NCBI GenBank assembly: GCA_016790705.1
Contig: JAEUOT010000011.1
Location: forward strand, 37,362-101,361
Reading direction: 5' to 3'
Length of the DNA stretch: 64,000 bases
Origin: Hydrogenophaga sp.
Lineage (GTDB): Bacteria; Pseudomonadota; Gammaproteobacteria; Burkholderiales; Burkholderiaceae_C
Each line of letters begins with the position of its first letter. The stretch's first letter is position 1. The notes under the pieces are model-generated. The model searched no databases, was not told where the DNA came from, and saw only the letters and a list, made by a program, of their open reading frames with translations. The position numbers were made by a program, and so were the translations under genes. Shown in pieces: positions 1 to 8,423 of the stretch.

Positions 1-1046
1 TGTTCGGCACGTTGAGGGACAACATCAACGACATGCGCGGTCAGGTGAGCAGCACCAACCAACTATCCGCCACGCAGGCGCGGGCAAACATCTCCGCGAT
101 GCTGGCCGGGAAGCTGGCGATCACGTCTGAGGGCGTGTCCTCAGCTGTTCAGGCGGTGCGAGATGGCATCGACACCACGATCTATGAGTCTGCGGTCGAG
201 CGGGACAAGGCCAGATTGCTGGCTGCGAACCAGCTGCAGGCGCTGAAGGACATGGTGGAGCCGCAGTTGAGCGCGGCCGAACAGTCGGTGGTGTCGCTGG
301 AGACACAGATCACGCAACTGGACCAACAGATCGAGTTGGCCCAGGACCTGTTGAATGCCGCTCAGGGCATTGACACGCGAGTGCTGACGGTTGAGCAGGC
401 AATGGCTGAGCTGTCCACCGCGATGGCGACCTACACCAGCGCGGTGCAGGGTGTGGTGACCTCCGCTTTCATGTCCTCGGCTCCCAACGGTTCAGGTGCC
501 GGCGGATGGGGTGGCTACGAGGGCGGCGGCGAGTCCTCTGGAGCCTGGACGGCGGATGGCTACGCCGCGAACAACCCCGACGTGGTTGCGGCTTACGAGG
601 CCAACAAGAACGCGGACTGGTGGCCGTCGAACCTGAGCAGCTGGGATGCCTACGCGGCTTGGCACTGGAACGGCGACGGCCAGCGAGAAGGCCGGAACTA
701 CTGGACTGGAGGCTACACCGGGGCTGGTGGCAAATACGAAGTCGCTGGCCTGGTGCACAAGGGCGAGGTGGTCTGGTCTCAGGCGGATGTGGCCAGGGCC
801 GGCGGAGTGCCAGCGGTGGAGGCCATGCGCGTGGGTGGCGGCGGAAGCGACGCAGAGACGAAGGTTTTGCTGAGAGCGCTCCTGGAAGAAACAAAGGCCG
901 CTCGCGGCGCCAATGAGGCTGCTGCACGGCTGCTGGAAAAGCTGAACACGAGGATCAAGAACGTGACTCGGGCAGAAGACGGACAGGAGCGGTTGATGGT
1001 CGGAACGCCTGGCCTTGAGCCGCTGCCGGTGGAGGTGGTGTCGTGA
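1..1046 (+). CDS. Phage tail tape measure protein, C-terminal part (truncated by window edge)
   Basis: The frame is open to the first base of the window, so the N-terminus is missing; an internal TTG at 12 is not the likely start. The visible part begins with a long helical region (residues about 20-140) with heptad-like spacing. A Gly-rich stretch follows, then a block with GGYTGAGGKYEVAG and VHKGEVVWSQ near residues 230-260. That block is a known signature near the C-terminus of lambda-like tape measure proteins. Such proteins set tail length and sit in the tail tube. The next gene starts inside its stop codon (GTGA overlap). Confidence 0.8.
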   Translation, partial: FGTLRDNINDMRGQVSSTNQLSATQARANISAMLAGKLAITSEGVSSAVQAVRDGIDTTIYESAVERDKARLLAANQLQALKDMVEPQLSAAEQSVVSLETQITQLDQQIELAQDLLNAAQGIDTRVLTVEQAMAELSTAMATYTSAVQGVVTSAFMSSAPNGSGAGGWGGYEGGGESSGAWTADGYAANNPDVVAAYEANKNADWWPSNLSSWDAYAAWHWNGDGQREGRNYWTGGYTGAGGKYEVAGLVHKGEVVWSQADVARAGGVPAVEAMRVGGGGSDAETKVLLRALLEETKAARGANEAAARLLEKLNTRIKNVTRAEDGQERLMVGTPGLEPLPVEVVS

Positions 1047-1990
1047 ACCGTGGAGAGTGCATTACCTGGGTCGTTCCGCCCGTGCGGTTCCAGCAGTCTC
1101 AGCTGCTGAGCACCAACGCCACCAATCAGGAGCCGATGTGGCTGATGGGCACCACCTACGCGCTGGGGGATCGCGTGTTGCGGCAGGCTACGCCAAGCAC
1201 CGGCTGGATGAAGGGGGTTCCGATGCTGCGGGTGTTTGAGAGCCTGGTGGCCTCGAATACCGCCGATCCGACCGCAGAACCGGCCAAGTGGAAGGACATT
1301 GGCCCGGCCAATTCGGTGGCGATGTTCACGTCTCGACTGGCTGAGCAAACCATGAGAGACGGGGATCTGAACGTCGTGGTGAGCCCAGGCGCGGTGGTGA
1401 CTTGCTGCGCATTTTTTGGGTTGGTCGGGGACTCGATCACGCTGACTGTTCGAACCGCAGCCGGAGACGTGCGCAGCACTGAGACGAAGCCATTGATCGG
1501 CCGGCCCGGGGTGACGGACTGGCTGACGTTCTTCCTGGCCCCCTACGAACAGATTACGCAGGCGCTGTTCATCCCTCTGACGTGCCTGCCTGGTGACAAG
1601 TTGGAAGTGACCATTGCCGGACCGGCGGTGGCGTGCTCTCGCATGTCATACGGTCAGATGGTCGACCTGGGGTGGGGCCCGGATTATGGGGCGACCTGGG
1701 CGATGGACAACTACACGTCCAGCGATCCCGACGAGTTCGGCTATGTCGACCCGATCACCAGGGACTACGCACCCCGAAACAACATCACCTTCAGGGTGGA
1801 CAAGGCGCGCATCAATGCGACGTTGAACACGTTGATCGCTTTGCGCGGCACCCCTTGCCTGCTGGTCGGATCAAGGGACCCCGACTACATCACGGCGCTG
1901 GTGAACTTTGGCCTGGTGAGGGACCCATCCATGCCCATCCCGAGGGCCACGCACGCCGATATGTCGTTTGAGTTCAAAGGCTTCGTCTGA
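1043..1990 (+). CDS. Phage tail-associated protein, hypothetical
   Basis: This 315-residue protein starts at GTG, overlaps the tape measure stop by 4 bp and has a GGAGG-type ribosome site at 1031. I do not recognise a named domain. It is a mixed, probably beta-rich soluble protein without signal peptide or membrane segment. Its place between the tape measure and the fibre gene is where minor tail or tip proteins are found, so a tail-tip or baseplate role is inferred from position only. The gene ends 2 bp before the fibre gene, which suggests co-translation. Confidence 0.6.
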   Translation: MNRGECITWVVPPVRFQQSQLLSTNATNQEPMWLMGTTYALGDRVLRQATPSTGWMKGVPMLRVFESLVASNTADPTAEPAKWKDIGPANSVAMFTSRLAEQTMRDGDLNVVVSPGAVVTCCAFFGLVGDSITLTVRTAAGDVRSTETKPLIGRPGVTDWLTFFLAPYEQITQALFIPLTCLPGDKLEVTIAGPAVACSRMSYGQMVDLGWGPDYGATWAMDNYTSSDPDEFGYVDPITRDYAPRNNITFRVDKARINATLNTLIALRGTPCLLVGSRDPDYITALVNFGLVRDPSMPIPRATHADMSFEFKGFV

Positions 1991-1992
1991 CC

Positions 1993-3627
1993 ATGATTAC
2001 AACCCTGATCCCCCTGCTGTCTACGCCGGTCGCCGACGACCTGGACACCGCAAACTTCCCGGCCCGCGCCCGCGCCAACTTCCTGGAGGTCAACCCGATC
2101 CTGTCGGCGATCAACCAGATGATCGTCGAGCTGAACGCGGAAAGCGACTCGATCAACAGCCAGTCGAGCGGCGCCGCAGCGGCGCGCACCGCGGCCGAAG
2201 CCGCTGCCGCTGCAGCGGCCGTCAGTGCCAGCGCTGCCGCCGCGACCTCGACCGCGGCCAACTGGGTCTCGGGCACCACCTACGCGATCGGCAACGTGCG
2301 CCGCAGCCTGATCGACGGCATGCCCTACCGGCGCCTGACCGCCGGCGCCGGCACCATCGACCCGCGCGACGACGCGACCAATTGGGCGCTGGACTACCTG
2401 CAGTACGACACCAGCCTGCCGACCATCCGCCCGAGCCTGTTGCTGGACTTCGCCAACTCGGGCGTGGTCGACCCGCGCATCACCGTTACCCGGGCCAGCA
2501 CGGCCACGTATTGGGACGCCAACGGCGTGCTCAAGACCGCCGCCGCCAACACCCTGCGCATCACGCACGCCCCTGTGACTGGAGAGCGGCTGGGGGCACT
2601 CGGTGAAGGGTTGGCGACAAACAGGGCGCTGTATTCCGGGGATATTTCAAATGCGAATTGGGCCAAGGTGCGCGTTAACGTGGTCTCTGGTGTTGTTGCT
2701 CCTGACGGAATTGGCGTAATGGCCAGAATAGCCCCTACCTCAGAGAATCAAAACCACTACGTCGCGATGGTTGCAGCAGGGGTTGGTGCTGGGTCTAAGT
2801 TGGTGGTGTCTGTGTTTGCCCGCAGCGCTGGGATGGGTAGGTTTAAGTTGCTTACTCAGTCTGGGGTTGTTTGGCCAGAGGCAATATTTGATGTCAACTC
2901 TGGGGTTGTTGCTTATCAAAACGGCTGTATTGCTGACATTGAGCTTGTAGCTCCCGGAACTTATCGCTGTTGGGCGGCAGTGGACTCTACTGACGCTAAT
3001 GCAACTCTGCACATCATGCCCGTTGCAAATGACAATTCCCAGGTTTTTGTGGGTGATGGCGTTTTAGGTGTGGATGTGTGGGGGGCGCAGATGGAAACCG
3101 GGGTGTCAACCCCTACCAGCTACATCCCAACAACCAGCGCAGCGGCCTCAAGGTCTGCCGATGACATTGTGATTTCTGGCGCCTCATTCACCTCGTTTTA
3201 CAAGCAGGGTGAAGGCACGTTTGTTCAGGATTTAATTTTCCTCCCCACTGATGGCGGGTCTACGGGTAATACGGGTAAAGACCTGTTTAGCTATGAAACT
3301 GCCGGGACAAATTCTCGGCTGACGGCATTCTTTTTTCAGAAAAAAATTGGCCTTTATCTTGGGGCTGCAGGCGGGGCTCAGTTGCTTAACTTTGCGACCG
3401 CCGACTGTCTGAGTGTCGGCCTGAATCGGGTTTGTATTTCGGTCAAGGCTGGCTCCGCTGTTATTGCTGTAAATGGAAAAACAACGGCCATCGTTACTGG
3501 CGGCCCTGCGGTGCCTGCGGCTGATCGTGTCAAATTTATCACGGCGCCAAATAGGCCAATTCCACGGCACAAGTATTACCCGTTTGCGGTGTCTACGTCG
3601 GAAGCAATTGCCTTGAGCAGAATTTAA
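1993..3627 (+). CDS. Tail fibre / spike-type protein, mosaic
   Basis: This 544-residue protein has an N-terminal virion-anchor-like region (1-55), an Ala-rich linker (about 58-92), a short repeat-like segment and then a block starting near residue 150 (LLLDFANSGVVDPRITVTRA). That block resembles the head-spike/fibre domain of many prophage fibres. A C-terminal beta-sandwich, possibly LamG-like, follows (about 400-544). From about base 2590 onward the GC content falls and codon use changes (many T/A third positions). This fits a recently exchanged receptor-binding half. Fibre specificity domains are commonly swapped in phages; here the swap is inferred from composition. Confidence 0.65.
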   Translation: MITTLIPLLSTPVADDLDTANFPARARANFLEVNPILSAINQMIVELNAESDSINSQSSGAAAARTAAEAAAAAAAVSASAAAATSTAANWVSGTTYAIGNVRRSLIDGMPYRRLTAGAGTIDPRDDATNWALDYLQYDTSLPTIRPSLLLDFANSGVVDPRITVTRASTATYWDANGVLKTAAANTLRITHAPVTGERLGALGEGLATNRALYSGDISNANWAKVRVNVVSGVVAPDGIGVMARIAPTSENQNHYVAMVAAGVGAGSKLVVSVFARSAGMGRFKLLTQSGVVWPEAIFDVNSGVVAYQNGCIADIELVAPGTYRCWAAVDSTDANATLHIMPVANDNSQVFVGDGVLGVDVWGAQMETGVSTPTSYIPTTSAAASRSADDIVISGASFTSFYKQGEGTFVQDLIFLPTDGGSTGNTGKDLFSYETAGTNSRLTAFFFQKKIGLYLGAAGGAQLLNFATADCLSVGLNRVCISVKAGSAVIAVNGKTTAIVTGGPAVPAADRVKFITAPNRPIPRHKYYPFAVSTSEAIALSRI

Positions 3628-3637
3628 AGGGGAAATC

Positions 3638-4219
3638 ATGGGACTGTTAGGACCTAGACCCAACCAGGTGCCGACCAACGGGGACCTCGGATCGCTGGCC
3701 TGGTGGAGCGCGGAGCAGTTTGAGGCCCGCGTGGCGCAGATCGTCGCGGCGCTGACCGTGGCGCCGTTTGCGGCGGGCACCAAGATGCTGTTCAGCGGCT
3801 CGGCGTCGCCCTCTGGCTGGACGCTTGACACGACGCACAACAACAAGGCGCTGCGCGTGGTGTCGTCTGCCGCGGTCGGCTCGGGTGGCTCGGTGGCGTT
3901 CACGACGGCGTTTGCCAACCGCACGCTGACAGGATCGGTGGCTGCCACGACGCTGACGGCCAGCCAGATGCCGGCGCACGAACACAGCCTGAACGCGCCG
4001 AACAGCAACGGCCAGCCGACCGCGACCGGCATCTACACCGGCCTGAGTCTGAACTACGGAACCGGCATCTACGCGCCGCAGTGGTGGCAGGACCGCGCGG
4101 GCTACAACGAGGTCAAGGCCGCCAGCGTGGGCGGCGGCGGGTCGCACACGCACGGCTGGTCCGGCACGCTGGACATGGCGGTGCAGTACGTCGACGTGTT
4201 CTTTGCGGTGAAGGCGTGA
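3638..4219 (+). CDS. Phage tail collar-domain fibre protein
   Basis: This 193-residue protein has a good ribosome site (AAAGGGGAAATC) 5 bp ahead of its ATG. The centre contains a tail-collar-like pattern: the KMLFSGSASPSGWTLD segment near residue 50 (the usual form is phage collar FxGxxxPxGW), the MPAHEHS His motif near residue 112 and a Gly-rich HTH motif near 172. The high-GC composition returns here, in contrast with the end of the preceding fibre gene. It probably forms part of the distal fibre. The stop overlaps the next start (TGATG). Confidence 0.7.
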   Translation: MGLLGPRPNQVPTNGDLGSLAWWSAEQFEARVAQIVAALTVAPFAAGTKMLFSGSASPSGWTLDTTHNNKALRVVSSAAVGSGGSVAFTTAFANRTLTGSVAATTLTASQMPAHEHSLNAPNSNGQPTATGIYTGLSLNYGTGIYAPQWWQDRAGYNEVKAASVGGGGSHTHGWSGTLDMAVQYVDVFFAVKA

Positions 4220-4602
4220 TGGCCATGAACAAACAGGTACCACGCGCCGCTGATGGGCTGATCTGCCCGTACCACCAGAAAGACACCGCCGAGGTCTGCC
4301 ACCGCTGCCCGAAGTGGGTGCAGATCCGCGGGCGCGATCCGCAGTCGGAAGAGGAAATCGACCGCTGGTCGTGCGCCGACGCGCTGGTGCCGCTGCTGTT
4401 GATCGAGAACGCGCAGCAACTGCGGCATGTGGCGGGCTCTACCGAGAGCTTCCGCAACGAAATGGCCGATGCACAGCGCCTCAGCCAGGCGATGTTTCAG
4501 GCGGCCGTCACGGCGCCGCCGGCGGTCCACATGGGCGACTTGCCCGAGCAAGCGCAGCCGGGCCTGCTGGGCCGGGTGTTCCGGCTGGTCAACAAGGGGT
4601 AA
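4219..4602 (+). CDS. Conserved phage protein with Cys/His cluster
   Basis: This 127-residue protein is translationally coupled to the collar gene. The N-terminus carries CPYH followed by CHRC about 12 residues later (residues 15-34), a plausible metal-binding cluster, and another Cys near 52. The rest is helical. No named family is assigned. Position after the fibre genes suggests a structural-accessory or chaperone role, but nothing in the sequence proves it. Confidence 0.55.
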   Translation: MAMNKQVPRAADGLICPYHQKDTAEVCHRCPKWVQIRGRDPQSEEEIDRWSCADALVPLLLIENAQQLRHVAGSTESFRNEMADAQRLSQAMFQAAVTAPPAVHMGDLPEQAQPGLLGRVFRLVNKG

Positions 4603-4605
4603 ACG

Positions 4606-5430
4606 ATGCGAGTGACGATCATTGTGGAAGACGGCTTGGTGGCTGTGGATGGTGTGGCTTACCGTGGTCTGGACCTGTCGACGGTGGCTGCGGGGCGGCG
4701 TGAATTGGTGGCCGATGTGCCTGTGCCGCAGCCTGTCGCGGTTGAGGCCGAAGCGCTGGCGCCGGTCGAGGCGGTGCCCGAAGGGGTTGATCTGGTGGAC
4801 ACGGCGCCGGTGGAGCCCGCGCCGCTGGTGACGGTGCTGGCGACGCGGGTGCATGCGGTGCAGTGGTTCGAGTCGGCGGGCCACGTCGAAGAGTACGACG
4901 CGGCCACGGGCGAGGCGCTGCCGAACCGCTCGATCGCATCGCTGGACGAGTTCCGCCCGGCGCTGGATGCCTGGGACGCGGCGCACAAGGCCGCGACCAC
5001 GCCGCCGACGCTGACGATGGCGGACATCCGCGCCAAGGGGCTGGCCGAGGTCGACCAGATGCATCAGGCGACACTGCTGCGCCTGACGGGCAACCCGACC
5101 GATGCGGAGCGCAACACCTGGGCCGGAAAAGTAGAGCTGGCCAAGGCGGTGTTGGCCGGCGCTGAGCTGCGCGTCGATCAGGAGGCTTTCCTGATGGCTC
5201 GCGGTCTGGACACGCCCGCGAAGCGCAAGGCCTACGCCGACGAGGTGATGGCCAACAGCGCCCGTTACTGGACGCTGGTCGGCATGGCCGACAAGGTGCG
5301 CAGCGAGGCGCGCGCGCGGATCATGGCGGTGCAGACCATGAGCGGCTGGGCCGCGTGCGGCGCAGCGAACCGGGCGGCGGCTGCGGCGGCGATTGCCGAG
5401 GCGATGGCCGGTCAGGCGGGGGGTGCGTGA
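4606..5430 (+). CDS. Phage fibre-region protein, possible fibre assembly factor
   Basis: This 274-residue protein starts 3 bp after the previous gene. Residues 45-75 are a Pro/Ala/Val/Glu-rich linker. The middle carries a short beta domain with a conserved-looking VQWFESAGHVEEYD segment. The C-terminal half (about 140-274) is helical, with ADIRAKGLAEVDQMH and an Ala-rich tail. The helical part resembles the DUF4376-like domain seen in tail-fibre assembly proteins, at low certainty. Its location directly after the fibre genes supports that reading. Confidence 0.5.
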   Translation: MRVTIIVEDGLVAVDGVAYRGLDLSTVAAGRRELVADVPVPQPVAVEAEALAPVEAVPEGVDLVDTAPVEPAPLVTVLATRVHAVQWFESAGHVEEYDAATGEALPNRSIASLDEFRPALDAWDAAHKAATTPPTLTMADIRAKGLAEVDQMHQATLLRLTGNPTDAERNTWAGKVELAKAVLAGAELRVDQEAFLMARGLDTPAKRKAYADEVMANSARYWTLVGMADKVRSEARARIMAVQTMSGWAACGAANRAAAAAAIAEAMAGQAGGA

Positions 5431-5942
5431 TGCCTGCCGCGCTGCGCTCGGGCTTCCTGGTGTGGGTGCTGTGGGCCTGGCTGTCGCTGGGTCTGGCCGG
5501 CTGCGCCGTGCAACCGGCGCCCGTCGACGCGCTGCGCACGCAGGCCGTGGCGGGACAGGCGGCGGACGTGGCCACCACGGCGGCGGGCCTTGCCCTGGGC
5601 GCGGCCGAAGCGAACCCGCTGGGCCTCGCCACGCTTGGCGTCAAGGCGGTGGTGGCGCATCAGATCCGGCAAGCGCCGGCCGACGAGCAGCCGGGCCTGT
5701 GGAGCGCATACGGCGCCTTCGGTTGGGGCGCGGCGGCGAACAACCTGTGCGTGGTCGCGGCGATGGCCACGGGCGGCGTGAGCGCGGCGCTGTGCCCGCT
5801 GTTGGGGTTGGCAGCCGGTATGTCGGTCTGGGAGGCCGACAAGGCGGCGCGGGAAGAGGCGACCTTCTGGGCGATCTGCGCGCGCGAGCGCGAGCGGGTT
5901 CCGGGGTTGGAGTGTGTCTATACGGCGAGGAGGGCCGACTGA
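5430..5942 (+). CDS. Phage lipoprotein, hypothetical
   Basis: This 170-residue protein begins with a short hydrophobic signal (VWVLWAWLSLGLAGC) whose LAGC lipobox predicts lipidation at Cys near residue 25. The body has two further hydrophobic, Ala/Gly-rich stretches (about 45-62 and 105-135) and ends in a charged tail with Cys. It is coupled by TGATG to its upstream neighbour and ATGA-type overlap to its downstream neighbour. It opens the lysis group, but the sequence gives no specific function. Confidence 0.55.
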   Translation: MPAALRSGFLVWVLWAWLSLGLAGCAVQPAPVDALRTQAVAGQAADVATTAAGLALGAAEANPLGLATLGVKAVVAHQIRQAPADEQPGLWSAYGAFGWGAAANNLCVVAAMATGGVSAALCPLLGLAAGMSVWEADKAAREEATFWAICARERERVPGLECVYTARRAD

Positions 5943-6475
5943 TGCTCACTGCATGGTTTTACGGCGACCACAAGGAAGAGGGCCTCATGGACCGCCTCGG
6001 TGTTCAGGTGATCCGTCTCGGGCAGACCCAGGAGCAGTACGGCCGGTACACGCACGTGGAGGCGATCCACGGCGGGACCTGGGATGACGCCGTGTTGTCC
6101 AGTGCGAGCGTCCGAGACGGGCGCAAGGTGCGGACAGAGGCCCATGTCCGGCTGTCGCCGGGGAAGTGGTCGATCTGGAACGTGCCGCTCTGGGATCGGG
6201 AGCGCAGCGTGGCGTGGTTCCGAGAGCACCGTGGGAAGCGCTATTCGATGCTGGGAGCCGCAGCGAGCGCGGCGTGGCCGGTGAGGGCTGCGCTTGGGGT
6301 GGCGAGGGTGGATATCGGTGCGCTCGGTCAGTGGTGCTCGCGCTCCGTTGGTGAGTCCGAAGGTGTGGCCGGGGCGGTGGACATGAGCGTGTCTGAGCTG
6401 GCGGCGCATGTGTGGAGCCTGCCCGGTACGGAGGACGTGACGGTGCCGTTTTTTGGGGGGGTGATCCGTGGCTGA
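5942..6475 (+). CDS. Putative permuted papain-like (YiiX/NlpC-P60 type) hydrolase
   Basis: This 177-residue protein has a His in THVEAIHGG (near residue 40), then RGKRYSMLGAAAS (near 100) and finally QWCSRSVGE (near 132). The order His first, then an aromatic-Ser-x-x-Gly segment, then a Trp-Cys-Ser nucleophile matches circularly permuted NlpC/P60-like enzymes, which hydrolyse peptides or acyl groups. No signal peptide is visible. It lies between a lipoprotein and small membrane proteins in the lysis region, so a role in envelope breakdown is possible. The family call is by motif only. Confidence 0.45.
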   Translation: MLTAWFYGDHKEEGLMDRLGVQVIRLGQTQEQYGRYTHVEAIHGGTWDDAVLSSASVRDGRKVRTEAHVRLSPGKWSIWNVPLWDRERSVAWFREHRGKRYSMLGAAASAAWPVRAALGVARVDIGALGQWCSRSVGESEGVAGAVDMSVSELAAHVWSLPGTEDVTVPFFGGVIRG

Positions 6476-6785
6476 CAAGGGAGAAGAGGTGCGGCTGCAG
6501 GCCGAGACGATCCGGTACCTGCAGGTGCAAATGCGGGAGGCGGTGCGCGAGGGCATCAAGGAAGCGATGACCGAAGAAGCGGCCGAGGCCTTCTGGGGCG
6601 CCGGTCTGGCCATGCTGCAGAAGCAGGCGCAGCAGCACGCCGGGCGGTTCGTGCTGGGCGGTTTGATGGGCCTGGCCAAGAAGGCGGGGCTGTTCGTGAT
6701 GTTCGGCGGGATCGTCTACGCGGTAGGCGGTTGGACGGCGCTGGCTGGGCTGTTCAAGTCGATTTTTTCGAGCCCATCGCCATGA
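6468..6785 (+). CDS. Small phage membrane protein
   Basis: This 105-residue protein starts at GTG inside the end of the previous gene (8 bp overlap). A charged amphipathic helix (1-50) is followed by a hydrophobic segment (about 62-98, GLFVMFGGIVYAVGGWTALAGLF) that could form one or two membrane helices. It lies in the holin/lysis region, so a holin-like or pore-related role is possible but not shown. Confidence 0.5.
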   Translation: MADKGEEVRLQAETIRYLQVQMREAVREGIKEAMTEEAAEAFWGAGLAMLQKQAQQHAGRFVLGGLMGLAKKAGLFVMFGGIVYAVGGWTALAGLFKSIFSSPSP

Positions 6786-6970
6786 CGACGGATGACCTGG
6801 GTTCGGTGATGCGGCAGCGGGGCAAGGTGGTCGCGCTGCTGGTGGTGTGCGGCACGGTGGTGGCACTGGTGCACAAGGAGTCGGCCGGCGCCGTGATGGG
6901 CGCGGTGTCGTTGGCGGTTGGCGCCCTGGCGGGCATGGAGGCTTGGGCCTCGAAAGGAGTTGGCAAATGA
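6782..6970 (+). CDS. Small two-helix membrane protein, holin candidate
   Basis: This 62-residue protein overlaps its neighbours on both sides by 4 bp. It has a charged N-terminus, then two hydrophobic segments (about 14-27 VVALLVVCGTVVAL and 33-52 GAVMGAVSLAVGALAG) separated by a short HKES turn. Size, topology and position just ahead of the transglycosylase gene fit a class II holin. Holins vary so much in sequence that this rests on context. Confidence 0.5.
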   Translation: MTTDDLGSVMRQRGKVVALLVVCGTVVALVHKESAGAVMGAVSLAVGALAGMEAWASKGVGK

Positions 6971-7884
6971 GGTTTCGTTACGTGTACATGGTGGGCGGCT
7001 CTCTGGCGGTGCTGGCGGCGCTGTATTTCACAGACCCGGACAAGGGGGTGATGACGGGGATGGCGGCGCTGGCGCTGGTGGCGAACGTGCTGGCCGTGGC
7101 TGCGGCGCACTTTTCCCGAAAGGGGATGTTCGACTACCTGGACCTGGAGGCGGTGATGCGCGAGGCGATGAAGTCGCCGTCCGGCGCTGGACGGGTCTTT
7201 CAGGGCGTGTGCCTGGTGATCGCGGCGCTCCTGCTGCTGTTTGGCATGTCGATGGCCAGGGCTGCTGTGCCAGCCCAGGCGGTGCCCTATCTGCCGGTGC
7301 TGTCGGCTGAGCTGGCCAAGACGTGGCCAGGTGCACCGGTACCGGGGGAGTACTTCGGCGCGCTGGTGCACCACGAGTCGGCGTGTGCGGTGTCGCCGCG
7401 CAAGTGCTGGAACCCTGCCGTGCGGCTGAAGACGCCACGGGAGGAGGGCGCCGGCCTTGGCCAGCTGACCCGCGCCTGGTCGAAGACCGGGGCACTGCGG
7501 TTCGACAAGCTGGCGGAGATGCGCCAGGCGCACCCGGCGCTGCGCGAGCTGCGGTGGGAGTCGGTCTATCAGCGGGCGGATCTGCAGCTGCGCACGATGG
7601 TGCTGATGGTGAAGGCGGACTACCCGCGATTCGCCGGCACGGCGGAACCGCTGGCGTTCACTGACGCGGCTTACAACGGCGGCTGGGGTGGGGTGCAGAA
7701 GGAACGACGGGCGTGCGGCATGACGTCAGGGTGCAACCCTCAACGGTGGTTCGGGCACGTGGAGCGGGTCTGCCTGAAGTCGACGGCGGCGCTCTATGGC
7801 CAGCGGTCGGCGTGTGACATCAACCGGCACCACGTGCGGGACGTGTTGCTGGTGCAGATGCCTCGGTATCGGGGGTTCGTATGA
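6967..7884 (+). CDS. Membrane-anchored lytic transglycosylase-like endolysin
   Basis: This 305-residue protein has three hydrophobic helices in its first 100 residues (about 7-22, 30-48 and 82-97). An SLT-like domain follows, with VHHES (Glu137 as likely catalytic acid) and GAGLGQLT near residue 163. Murein transglycosylases cleave glycan strands between MurNAc and GlcNAc. The third helix followed by MARAAVPAQA looks like the signal peptide of a once separate endolysin. The first two helices may therefore be a fused holin-like part. Cys residues in the catalytic domain (near 140, 147, 261, 266) suggest periplasmic disulfides. Confidence 0.6.
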   Translation: MRFRYVYMVGGSLAVLAALYFTDPDKGVMTGMAALALVANVLAVAAAHFSRKGMFDYLDLEAVMREAMKSPSGAGRVFQGVCLVIAALLLLFGMSMARAAVPAQAVPYLPVLSAELAKTWPGAPVPGEYFGALVHHESACAVSPRKCWNPAVRLKTPREEGAGLGQLTRAWSKTGALRFDKLAEMRQAHPALRELRWESVYQRADLQLRTMVLMVKADYPRFAGTAEPLAFTDAAYNGGWGGVQKERRACGMTSGCNPQRWFGHVERVCLKSTAALYGQRSACDINRHHVRDVLLVQMPRYRGFV

Positions 7885-8423
7885 AGGCGCGCGAATGGCT
7901 TGGCCTGGTGGTCAAAGGCGCCGCGGGCTGGCAGACGTATGCCTGGATCGCGGCGGGTGTGGTGGCGGTTGCTGGTGTGGCGGTCGCTGGTGTGCTGGTG
8001 TGGTTCAACGGCCGGATTGATGCCGCGCACGAGGCCGGCAAGACGGCGGAGAAGGTCGAGCAGATGGCCAGCGACTTGTCCGCTCTGAAGAACGTGGTGG
8101 ACGCGGACAAGGAGAGCAACGATGCGATCGCAGAAAACGTGGCGAGGCTGGGCGGCATGGCTGCCCGTGTGGATGAGCTTGAGCGGGTGCGCCGCGCCGA
8201 CGCCGCCCGCGTCGACGGGCTTGTCCGATCAGCTCCTGAGCCGGCCGTCCGTGCCCATGCCGCGCAGGCCGAACGAGATATTGCAGTCCTGGAAGGACAG
8301 CGTGACGGATTCGCAGAGGAGGCGGTGCAAGCGTCTACAGCTGCTTGGGGAATTGAAGACACCCTGCAGCGACGACGTGACGCCATCGCCGCCCAGCGCA
8401 AAGCCCTGAAACCCAAGGAGTGA
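7881..8423 (+). CDS. Rz-like inner-membrane spanin candidate
   Basis: This 180-residue protein has a type II topology: short cytoplasmic N-terminus, one membrane helix (about 21-42) and a long charged coiled-coil periplasmic part. That is the layout of i-spanins, which join inner and outer membranes for the last step of lysis. It overlaps the endolysin by 4 bp (ATGA). An overlapping or following lipoprotein would be expected as o-spanin; the next gene is a lipoprotein but is longer than a typical Rz1. Family similarity is by architecture only. Confidence 0.55.
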   Translation: MKAREWLGLVVKGAAGWQTYAWIAAGVVAVAGVAVAGVLVWFNGRIDAAHEAGKTAEKVEQMASDLSALKNVVDADKESNDAIAENVARLGGMAARVDELERVRRADAARVDGLVRSAPEPAVRAHAAQAERDIAVLEGQRDGFAEEAVQASTAAWGIEDTLQRRRDAIAAQRKALKPKE

